Source: Akkermansiaceae bacterium UBA956
Lineage (GTDB): Bacteria; Verrucomicrobiota; Verrucomicrobiia; Verrucomicrobiales; Akkermansiaceae
Assembly (NCBI GenBank): GCA_002293145.1
Contig: DBCO01000019.1
Location: 1,465 to 65,464, forward strand
Length of the DNA: 64,000 bases
Reading direction: 5' to 3'
The notes beneath the pieces were generated by a model that saw nothing but the letters and a program-made list of their open reading frames with translations, was not told where the DNA came from and made no database searches. Positions 57,383 to 64,000 of the stretch are shown piece after piece. The translations under genes were made by a program, and so were the position numbers. Position 1 is the stretch's first letter, and every line of letters begins with the position of its first letter.

Positions 57383-59302
57383 TTAGAAACGCATGATGAA
57401 ATCAATTTCCAAACTCTTCTGATTCTGGAAATTCTTCAAACTCTCTGACAACTCGCGGAGATTCTTGCTCTGGAAATTCGACTCGAAAACAATCACGGCA
57501 CGAGGATTAAAATCCGCATCGGCATCCACTTTCTGCAGCAGCGTCACGAGGTGATCCGTGGTGAAGTTTTTCTCCATCAGGTAGAGTCGTTCATTCACAT
57601 ACTTCCCCATGTAGCCGCCCAAATCATAATCCACCGCCGTCTCTGTCAAAGGTGAGCCATCATGCGTTTTCCATGTGATGAACAGCGCCTGCAAATCATC
57701 CACGCCTAGCAAATCCCCACGGAACGGCGGAGGCGTATCTTCTTCCAAGGTCTCCGCCTTATGATGGTAATCCTCCCACAGCGGAATCGTCTCAAATACC
57801 TTAAAGCCTAGGTCTTTTCCGGCCACTTCTACCGGTCTTTCTTCACGAAGTTTGTTCGCCGCGCGGATGAGCCGTTCTTTGGTGATTTCAAAGATTGTCG
57901 GTTCTTCGATGCCGAGCTCGTTTTTTAACTCTACGTACGAAGATATCTTATCTTGATCGAAAACAACTTCTGGTAACTGAACAAGAATATAACTACGATT
58001 TGCATTTGATGCGCAATTTAATCTAAGGATTGAATCGCCTGTAGTACCAGTCCCTGCAAAAAAATCCATTATTAAGTCATTCTCACCACTCCCCAGTCGA
58101 ATTAAATGGCTTATCAATCTAATGGGTTTGGGCGTATGTTTTGCAATCAATTCACCGCCTATGAGAGCTTTAAGCTCTCTTTTGGCTTCTTGATTATGCC
58201 CAAAATCTTTGCACCCTAGAAGCGTAGATGGTTTTAGTCCTTGTTGTACTTCTGAAAGAAAGCGCTTTTTCCTGGGAAATGCATTGCCATCTCTTCCAAA
58301 GTAAACCCGATTGTCTCGTATCATTTCAAGTAGATTGGCTTTTGATACAACCCAATGCTTGCCACTAGGAACATTAAATACTTTTCCTGTAATGGGACTA
58401 TTAACTTCAAAGCTGCCTTCTTTTCTCTCTTCATTCGCAACAAGATCACCAGAAGCCCACGGGCCACGCGGGTCATCATCGATGTTTGTATAAGCTGAGT
58501 CCATTTTGGCAGTTCTACTCATTAAGTTAATTACTACTTCCGATTTATTTTTAGACCAACACAGCACATATTCGTGATTATCTGAGACATATTTGGCATC
58601 GTTTTTGACTGAGTGTATTTTTTCCCAAACAAACTCCGCCACAAAATTCTCCTCCCCAAAAACTTCATCCATCAGCAGACGCAACTGTGCGACCTCATTG
58701 TCATCAATAGACACAAAAATGACGCCGTCATCCTTGAGAAGTTGCTTCGCGATGTAGAGACGCGGATACATGAAGGTGAGCCATGCGGAATGCGAATTGC
58801 TCTTGCTCATGGTGAACTCGAGAATGCGCTTCGCTTTCTCCTCGGTGACACCCGCAAGGCGTTGCAATTCTTTCACCGTGAATTTCCGATCATCCTGATA
58901 TACAAATCCATCGCCGCCGGTGTTATAGGGCGGATCGATGTAGATCATTTTCACCTTTTCATGATACGCATGAGAAAGATGTTTGAGAATTTCCAGATTA
59001 TCGCCCTTGAGCAAGAGATTCTGTGAGTTCGTATTCTCGGGCTTTTGATTGAATGCCTCATCTTCTCTCAGCAAAGTGGTAGCGGCATCACTGGCCAGCA
59101 GGCGAGAATAGGAGCGCCCCAGCCAGTCCAGTCCGTAGCTTTCCCTGGAGAAATTCAACTCGCTCGACTCAAGCTCCGCTTGAAATTTTTCCATTTGAAA
59201 GTTGCCCTGCTTGTCAAAACAATGCCCAAAATGCGCCTTGAGCACCTCAAGGTTTTTGTTTGCAGGAGTGAGGTTGTCAGTAAGTGATTGTTGAATGTCC
59301 AT
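57383..59302 (-). CDS. mod: Type III DNA methyltransferase, Mod subunit
   Basis: From the ATG giving MDIQQSLTDNL the protein has 639 residues. The catalytic motif IV DPPYNTGGDG (about 124) precedes the AdoMet-binding motif I DFFAGTGTTGDS (about 410), the beta-class order used by type III Mod proteins, probably N6-adenine methylation. The region between, about 58010-58640, should contain the target-recognition domain and is visibly more AT-rich than the flanks. A longer frame to 59431 adds an unsupported tail. It is transcribed before res. Confidence 0.95.
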   Translation of the reverse strand: MDIQQSLTDNLTPANKNLEVLKAHFGHCFDKQGNFQMEKFQAELESSELNFSRESYGLDWLGRSYSRLLASDAATTLLREDEAFNQKPENTNSQNLLLKGDNLEILKHLSHAYHEKVKMIYIDPPYNTGGDGFVYQDDRKFTVKELQRLAGVTEEKAKRILEFTMSKSNSHSAWLTFMYPRLYIAKQLLKDDGVIFVSIDDNEVAQLRLLMDEVFGEENFVAEFVWEKIHSVKNDAKYVSDNHEYVLCWSKNKSEVVINLMSRTAKMDSAYTNIDDDPRGPWASGDLVANEERKEGSFEVNSPITGKVFNVPSGKHWVVSKANLLEMIRDNRVYFGRDGNAFPRKKRFLSEVQQGLKPSTLLGCKDFGHNQEAKRELKALIGGELIAKHTPKPIRLISHLIRLGSGENDLIMDFFAGTGTTGDSILRLNCASNANRSYILVQLPEVVFDQDKISSYVELKNELGIEEPTIFEITKERLIRAANKLREERPVEVAGKDLGFKVFETIPLWEDYHHKAETLEEDTPPPFRGDLLGVDDLQALFITWKTHDGSPLTETAVDYDLGGYMGKYVNERLYLMEKNFTTDHLVTLLQKVDADADFNPRAVIVFESNFQSKNLRELSESLKNFQNQKSLEIDFIMRF

Positions 59303-59579
59303 GAAAACGGATGCAATAGGAATTAGTAAGAATCGTGACGCGTTAACGGAATAATAGAATTTTTGCCTAGTTGCTAATGACTCTTGATCATGAGCCGCCG
59401 CTAAAATGTCCCAGCCGCTGGGATTTGGCAATCCCTTAAATCGTTGTTCTCGGGACCTACTTCACCGAGGCTCACCTGCTTCCTATCTCAACCTTTTGCG
59501 CTTCATGTGTTTTTTTGTCGCCAGTGAATTCTTATCAAAGGAGTTTCTCCTCTTTCAAGATCATCCTGCGAATGCCTTA

Positions 59580-60392
59580 CTATCGACTTTCGGCCACCTT
59601 TGCAGCCTGCCATTCCGCTTCCATCTCCTCCAAATTCGCCTCCTCCAGGCTGATACCTTTCCCCAACAAACGCTGCTCCATTTTCGCAAAGCGCTGCTCG
59701 AATTTTTGATTCGCCTGCGCCATGATCACCTCGGGATCGAGCTTCCGAAACCGCGCAAGATTGACCATGCTAAAAAACACATCGCCCAGCTCCTCGGCAA
59801 ACTTCTCGTCATCACCAGCATCCATCTCGGCTTGCAACTCATCGATTTCCTCGCGAATTTTCCCCAGCACACCCGCTTGATCTGGCCAATCAAAACCAAC
59901 CTTCGCCGCTTTTTTCTGCAACTTCGCCGCCCGCACCATCGCTGGCAAGCCCTTGCCGACCCCATGCAAATAGGGTTTCGTCTGCTCACCTTTTTCCGCA
60001 CGTTTGATGGCATCCCACTGTGCCAATACCCCATCGGTATCACTCACCGCTGAATCACCATATACATGCGGATGACGGTGCACCAATTTATCCGCTACGC
60101 CCTGCGCCACGTCATCGAAGCTGAAGTCACCACGCTCCTGAGCCAGCTCGGCATGAAATACCACCTGCAATAACAAATCGCCCAACTCCTCGCGCAAATG
60201 CAGCAGATCCCCCGAACGGATCGCATCCACGCATTCATACGCCTCTTCGATCAAGTTGCTCACCAGCGATTCATGCGTCTGCTCGGCATCCCAAGGACAT
60301 CCACCTGGCGCCCGCAGCCGATGCATGATCGCACGCAGGCGTTCCATTTGTCGCACAGGCTCCTTACATGACATCATCTCCGAATCGTCCAT
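59580..60392 (-). CDS. mazG: MazG nucleoside triphosphate pyrophosphohydrolase
   Basis: From the ATG giving MDDSEMMSCKEP the protein has 270 residues with two MazG domains. The first has GGCPWDAEQTHESL, EEAYECVDAI and EELGDLLLQVVFHAEL. The second has EEIDELQAE and EELGDVFFSMVNLAR. It hydrolyses NTPs to NMPs and helps clear aberrant nucleotides or lower ppGpp responses. The longer frame to 60440 would include a repeat-like intergenic segment, so 60392 is preferred. It lies 277 bp upstream of mod in the same direction. Confidence 0.93.
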   Translation of the reverse strand: MDDSEMMSCKEPVRQMERLRAIMHRLRAPGGCPWDAEQTHESLVSNLIEEAYECVDAIRSGDLLHLREELGDLLLQVVFHAELAQERGDFSFDDVAQGVADKLVHRHPHVYGDSAVSDTDGVLAQWDAIKRAEKGEQTKPYLHGVGKGLPAMVRAAKLQKKAAKVGFDWPDQAGVLGKIREEIDELQAEMDAGDDEKFAEELGDVFFSMVNLARFRKLDPEVIMAQANQKFEQRFAKMEQRLLGKGISLEEANLEEMEAEWQAAKVAESR

Positions 60393-60395
60393 GAA

Positions 60396-60519
60396 AAAAT
60401 CCTGTCGTAATCGCCAAGAAAAAGCAAGGTCAACTACCATGTTTGGTTTACAGACAATCCAACAACACCATACAAAAAAATCCGTAAAATCCTGCTAATC
60501 CGTAAAATCCGTCGTAATC
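60396..60519. repeat. Short extragenic direct repeats of the AATCCGTAAAATCC type
   Basis: Two adjacent near-copies lie at 60479-60496 and 60497-60515, each starting AATCCGTAAAATCC; the second runs on into CGTAATC. A related element AATCCTGTCGTAATC is at about 60398-60412, just upstream of the mazG start. The stretch encodes nothing recognisable. Confidence 0.65.
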
Positions 60520-60583
60520 AAATGCCACAAGTTGTAAGTGAACTCATCGCCAAAGGATCAATATTCTAGCAAAATTTTTCCTT

Positions 60584-60611
60584 TTGCGAATTTTGCGTTT
60601 TTTTGCGGCCA
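60584..60611. repeat. TTTTGCG-type extragenic repeat
   Basis: Three TTTTGCG-like steps in a row, ending TTTTGCGGCCA, lie between the AATCCG repeats and the DUF1802 stop. The pattern resembles widespread intergenic repeats with phased TTTGCG units. Confidence 0.45.
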
Positions 60612-60625
60612 AAAACCTCCGCCAA

Positions 60626-61153
60626 TCAAGCCGTCACCTGCCGCAATCCCGCTTCCCAGCCCTCGGGCGGAGCATCCAGCGCGACCCAACTGCGGCATCC
60701 TCCATAACGAGCCTCATACGGGAAAACCCAAGGCTGAGCCAAGGCATAAACCTGAACCTTCGCCACATGAATGCTACCCTTGCTCATGCCCTTTCCCTCC
60801 CAATCAAATCGATCACGAACCGTCTGATCACTATAGACATGCTGGGAATCCCATTGCTTCACTTCATCCCAATCGGTCAAGGTGCGTGCCCACTCGGCTT
60901 TGACAAAATGCGTAATCGCAATCGGATCGCCCTTTTGCCACTCGGGCAGGACATCGACCACGGGAGCATCTGCTTTGACTTGATCACCCGTTGCATGGAA
61001 CCGCGTCGGGAACAGGAAAAAACTCTCATGCGCAAAGGAAAATCCCTCACGCCCCTCATGAATGCCGCCCTTGCGCAGAATCACCGTCTGTTGACCACTC
61101 GCCAGGGCCTCACACACGCACTGCCATTCCTTAAATCCCATCCATGATTCCAT
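60626..61153 (-). CDS. DUF1802 family protein
   Basis: The protein has 175 residues from the ATG giving MESWMGFKEW; a GTG 6 bp upstream and an ATG at 61141 are alternatives. The DUF1802 pattern is visible: EWQCVCEALASGQQTVILRKGGIHE near the start, then FFLFPTRFH and a Trp-rich C-terminal segment. No function is established. It lies 95 bp downstream of parC and upstream of mazG on the same strand. Confidence 0.82.
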   Translation of the reverse strand: MESWMGFKEWQCVCEALASGQQTVILRKGGIHEGREGFSFAHESFFLFPTRFHATGDQVKADAPVVDVLPEWQKGDPIAITHFVKAEWARTLTDWDEVKQWDSQHVYSDQTVRDRFDWEGKGMSKGSIHVAKVQVYALAQPWVFPYEARYGGCRSWVALDAPPEGWEAGLRQVTA

Positions 61154-61248
61154 GCCCACAGCTACCCAAGCTCACGAGAGCATGCAAGCGTTTTCTGACT
61201 GCGCTTGTGCCTCCCCACCGCTTGTCAGAGCTAGCCTGATCGATTCCG

Positions 61249-63228
61249 TTAAGCCCCCACGCTTGGGTCAAAGTCTTTCGGCGCGCGAACGATTTTCTCC
61301 ACGGCATGCTTGGTGACGAGGTTCCCCCCGCTCGCCCGACCTTTGATCGCGACTTCGGCAAAGTGGAACGGACGACTCACATTGCGCAGTCTCAATTGCG
61401 GTTTCAGATGCACTAACAACATCTGCGCCGCGCTGTCCTCTTCCGTCTTGTGAATGGCGAAGTATAAAATGCGCGTGCCAGCTTTTCCTTTCGCCAGATC
61501 GTATTCCTTGTCTCGCGTCACGCCACCCACTTGGAAGCGCTTCGCATAGACGGCTCCCTCTTTGCCATCACGATAGATGATGGAGTAATACAAAGGATCG
61601 TCCTTGCGGAAAACAGCACAGTGAATCGGCTTTTGGCCAATGAATCCCTTGTCGGCAATCTTCATCACCTTCATCTTGCCATCTTGCGTAAAGGCAATGA
61701 TGTCATCGATGGTCGAGCATTTTTCGACAGCCTCATCTTTCTTGAGCCCATAGCCCGCAAAGCCGTTTTTCCAATCGACATAGAGCGTCTCGGTGGCAGC
61801 GACCACTTGCGTGCGGTCCACCCGATCGAAGGTCGCAATCTCCGTGCGACGCTCACGCCCTGTGCCATACTTTTTCTTGAGATCCTCAAACCACTTGATC
61901 GTGTATTGATTCAATCGCTTGAGATTTTTCTCAGTGGCATCGATGTCTTTTTCGAGCGCTTTGATTTCTTCATCCGCTTTGAATGAATCGAACTTCGAGA
62001 TGCGTTTGATTTTGATCTCCGTGAGGCGCACGATGTCTTCCTCCGTCACCTCCCGCTTGAGCAATTTCTTGAACGGGGTCAGGCCATCGTCGATCGCTCG
62101 GATCACCGCTTCCCAGGTCTCGCATTCCTCAATGTCACGATAGATGCGGTTCTCGATGAAAATTTTCTCCAGCGAGCTGAAATGCCATTTCTCGGCGAGT
62201 TCACCAAGCCTGATCTGCAATTCCATACCGAGCAGATCTTTGGTGTGCTGCGTATTTCGGCGCAGAATTTCTGAGACTCCCAAGAACTGCGGCTTGCCAT
62301 CGAGGATGACGCAGGCATTCGGTGAAATCGAAAGTTCACAATCAGTGAAGGCATACAGCGCATCGCGCGTGGTTTCGGCATCGGCACCTGCAGGAAGATG
62401 CACGAGGATATCGACATGTTCCGCGGTGTTGTCCTCGATCTTTTGGATCTTGATTTTCCCTTTGTCCGCTGCAGCGACGATGCTTTCCATCAAGTTCCCC
62501 GTGGTCGTGCCAAATGGGATTTCCAGAACGCGTAGCAGACCTTTTTTCTCTGTGGAAATTCTCGCCCGCACACGCAAGCGCCCGCCGCGCAAGCCATCTC
62601 GATACTCGGAAGCATCCATGATACCAGCCGTCGGAAAATCAGGCACCAAGGTGAATGGCTCACCGCGCAGGATGGCGATGCTCGCATCAATCAGCTCATT
62701 GAAATTGTGTGGCAGCACCTTGCAAGCAAGACCCACCGCGATCCCCTCCACGCCCTGAGCCAAGAGCAGCGGAAATTTGACGGGTAAGGTGACGGGCTCC
62801 TTATTCCGACCATCATAACTCGGCGTCCAGTCGGTCGTTTTCGGATTGAAGGCCACTTCCAGCGCGAACTTCGTCAAGCGCGCCTCGATGTATCGAGAGG
62901 CCGCCGCGCTGTCGCCCGTGAGAATGTTTCCCCAGTTTCCCTGGGTATCGATGAGCAGATCCTTCTGCCCGAGCTGCACCATTGCATCGCCAATCGAGGC
63001 ATCGCCGTGCGGGTGATACTTCATCGTATTGCCGACAATGTTGGCGACCTTATTGTAGCGACCATCGTCCAACTCCTTCGTCGAGTGCATGATGCGGCGC
63101 TGCACAGGCTTGAGGCCATCGTTCAAGTGCGGCACGGCACGCTCCAGAATTACGTAACTTGCGTAATCGAGAAAGTAATTGGAATACATCGCCCCGAGGG
63201 AGGTAGGGAGCTCAGAGTCAGTCGTCAT
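61249..63228 (-). CDS. Type IIA topoisomerase subunit A, short ParC-like
   Basis: This 659-residue protein has the breakage-reunion core: LKPVQRRIMHS, KYHPHGDASIGDAM and the catalytic Tyr113 in SAAASRYIEARL. A coiled-coil stretch with EIKALEKDIDATEKNL follows. The C-terminal domain is short (about 200 residues) and has no GyrA-box, so this is closer to ParC than GyrA. The matching ParE/GyrB gene is not next to it; the upstream neighbour is a sulfatase. Confidence 0.9.
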   Translation of the reverse strand: MTTDSELPTSLGAMYSNYFLDYASYVILERAVPHLNDGLKPVQRRIMHSTKELDDGRYNKVANIVGNTMKYHPHGDASIGDAMVQLGQKDLLIDTQGNWGNILTGDSAAASRYIEARLTKFALEVAFNPKTTDWTPSYDGRNKEPVTLPVKFPLLLAQGVEGIAVGLACKVLPHNFNELIDASIAILRGEPFTLVPDFPTAGIMDASEYRDGLRGGRLRVRARISTEKKGLLRVLEIPFGTTTGNLMESIVAAADKGKIKIQKIEDNTAEHVDILVHLPAGADAETTRDALYAFTDCELSISPNACVILDGKPQFLGVSEILRRNTQHTKDLLGMELQIRLGELAEKWHFSSLEKIFIENRIYRDIEECETWEAVIRAIDDGLTPFKKLLKREVTEEDIVRLTEIKIKRISKFDSFKADEEIKALEKDIDATEKNLKRLNQYTIKWFEDLKKKYGTGRERRTEIATFDRVDRTQVVAATETLYVDWKNGFAGYGLKKDEAVEKCSTIDDIIAFTQDGKMKVMKIADKGFIGQKPIHCAVFRKDDPLYYSIIYRDGKEGAVYAKRFQVGGVTRDKEYDLAKGKAGTRILYFAIHKTEEDSAAQMLLVHLKPQLRLRNVSRPFHFAEVAIKGRASGGNLVTKHAVEKIVRAPKDFDPSVGA

Positions 63229-63588
63229 CGGCGAAAATGATTAAGCCCTCCAAAGGAACTACGCAAGCCCTTTTTGTCCACAAACGTCGCAGAGCCCTTG
63301 GTCATGAGAGCGATCTTGCGGCAATCAGCGGGAACTACCACAAAAGACACAGAGCACAGGTAAAGAGAGAACAAGCTCAACACAAACCCAGCGCGTGGGA
63401 ATCATGCTCAGTTGCAGCACTCACGGTGTTTTTGCCGTTCAGGGGAGAGTAGCTCATGCATAAATTCTGCATAACAGATGAATGTTTACATCTAACGAAA
63501 TTTTGTCAAAATCATTTTTTGCGAAGTGTCACAAAAATGAAATTTCTCACATTTCAGGTTGTGCTCCCCTATCATGCTGCCCCCCGCC
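63229..63588. other. 360-bp intergenic region before parC
   Basis: No gene is supported. It contains a phased ACACAGAGCACAG-type repeat (63331-63369) and an AT-rich stretch around 63460-63560, where a promoter for the minus-strand parC-like gene could lie. No terminator hairpin was seen. Confidence 0.55.
63331..63369. repeat. ACCACA/ACACAGAG-type extragenic repeat
   Basis: The stretch contains ACTACCACAAAAGACACAG, followed by AGCACAGGTAAAGAGAG, and resembles common intergenic repeats built from CACAGAG units. Only one degenerate copy is present in the window. Confidence 0.4.
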
Positions 63589-64000
63589 TCACTTCTTCGG
63601 AGGATTCTTAGCTTTGGGGAACTTGGGATCTCCTGCATCTGCGGGAAGGCTGTCGTTCCAGGCCAAGAGAGCTTTTTTCAGATCTTGGGCGACCTCGGGG
63701 TGTTGCTTGATGAGGTTTTTTGACTCGGTGGCATCGTCGATGATGTGATAGAGTTCTGCATGGCTGCCATCGTAGTTGATGAGAAATTTCCACGGTCCTT
63801 GGCGTGCGGCGAGGTCGGGGTTGTCGCCCATGCCCCACTTGGGATCATTGCCAGGGCGATCGGGTGGTCGGCGAAAGAATAAGGGCTGTTGGCGAGACTT
63901 CGTGCTCTGGCCGAGCAAGGTCGCACTGACATCCTCGCCATCAAGGGTGTGCCCCTCAGGCAATGCGGTGCCGGTGATGGCATAGAGCGCGCGTGTCAGA
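63589..64000 (-). CDS. Sulfatase, C-terminal part, 5' end outside the window
   Basis: The frame is open to the right edge, so the gene begins beyond base 64000. The visible 136 residues match the end of formylglycine-dependent arylsulfatases: LYAITGTALPEGHTLDGEDVS, FFRRPPDRPG, ARQGPWKFLINYDGS, ELYHI and ESKNLIKQHPEVAQ, ending in a Lys/Pro-rich tail. The catalytic Cys motif is in the missing part. Such enzymes desulfate carbohydrates or other organic sulfates and are numerous in Verrucomicrobia and Planctomycetes. Confidence 0.88.
   Translation of the reverse strand, partial: LTRALYAITGTALPEGHTLDGEDVSATLLGQSTKSRQQPLFFRRPPDRPGNDPKWGMGDNPDLAARQGPWKFLINYDGSHAELYHIIDDATESKNLIKQHPEVAQDLKKALLAWNDSLPADAGDPKFPKAKNPPKK

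Noticed and set aside
60584..61147. 187-codon plus-strand frame opposite the DUF1802 gene
   Set aside because: The minus-strand protein matches DUF1802; this frame does not match anything and starts inside repeat DNA.

Overview
The window is ordinary, gene-dense bacterial chromosome, most likely from Verrucomicrobiota. The taxonomic pointers are a planctomycete/verrucomicrobial DUF1592-type cytochrome c protein, a TIGR03790 protein, an arylsulfatase fragment, a secreted cyclophilin ending in a verrucomicrobial-type C-terminal region, a DUF4190/prepilin-like relic, and translation starts that almost all lack a Shine-Dalgarno sequence. No rRNA, tRNA, CRISPR array, prophage or intact insertion sequence was seen.

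Layout. 1-11722: a 12-bp tandem repeat at the left edge, a NUDIX hydrolase, lepA, a GNAT acetyltransferase and a lone DUF1592 protein. Then comes a minus-strand cluster reading aldo/keto reductase, MBL hydrolase, TIGR03790 protein, xylulokinase and secreted esterase. The last two suggest use of decorated pentose polysaccharides. 11931-23639: a decayed DUF4190-type gene, acs with a coiled-coil gene, a PIB-4 type metal ATPase, a universal stress protein, ilvD, and an HtrA protease beside a paralogue that has lost its catalytic residues. 23676-27465: a tightly overlapping ferredoxin-dciA-HAD-folB operon, diverging from an unknown membrane protein and hemQ.

27587-35484 is a complete MoxR-DUF58-DUF4381-BatA-BatB/C-BatD/E operon (periplasmic/membrane stress or 'aerotolerance' type). 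Two fusions in it keep signal-peptide-like segments at their internal junctions. 35750-38422 is aroA-cmk-plsC. 38617-42736 holds a transglutaminase-like protein, DUF456, a small secreted Cys/Lys/Glu repeat protein with its own promoter and terminator, and kamA translationally coupled to DUF5069. 42747-49284 holds a secreted cyclophilin, two exported phosphoesterases, LOG, CutC and a parvulin. 49868-54306 holds ptsI, an S41 peptidase and a TolC-like lipoprotein.

54431-59302 is a two-gene type III restriction-modification system, the only clear defence module. It is followed by mazG, extragenic repeats, DUF1802, a short ParC/GyrA-like topoisomerase subunit and the 3' part of a sulfatase that runs off the right edge.

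I found no convincing wholly new multi-gene system. The most unusual items are the pseudoprotease with a PDZ domain inserted in its trypsin fold, the Bat fusions with internal export signals, the KCKK repeat protein, the folB-coupled HAD protein with an altered catalytic motif, and several short vestigial coding segments in intergenic DNA.
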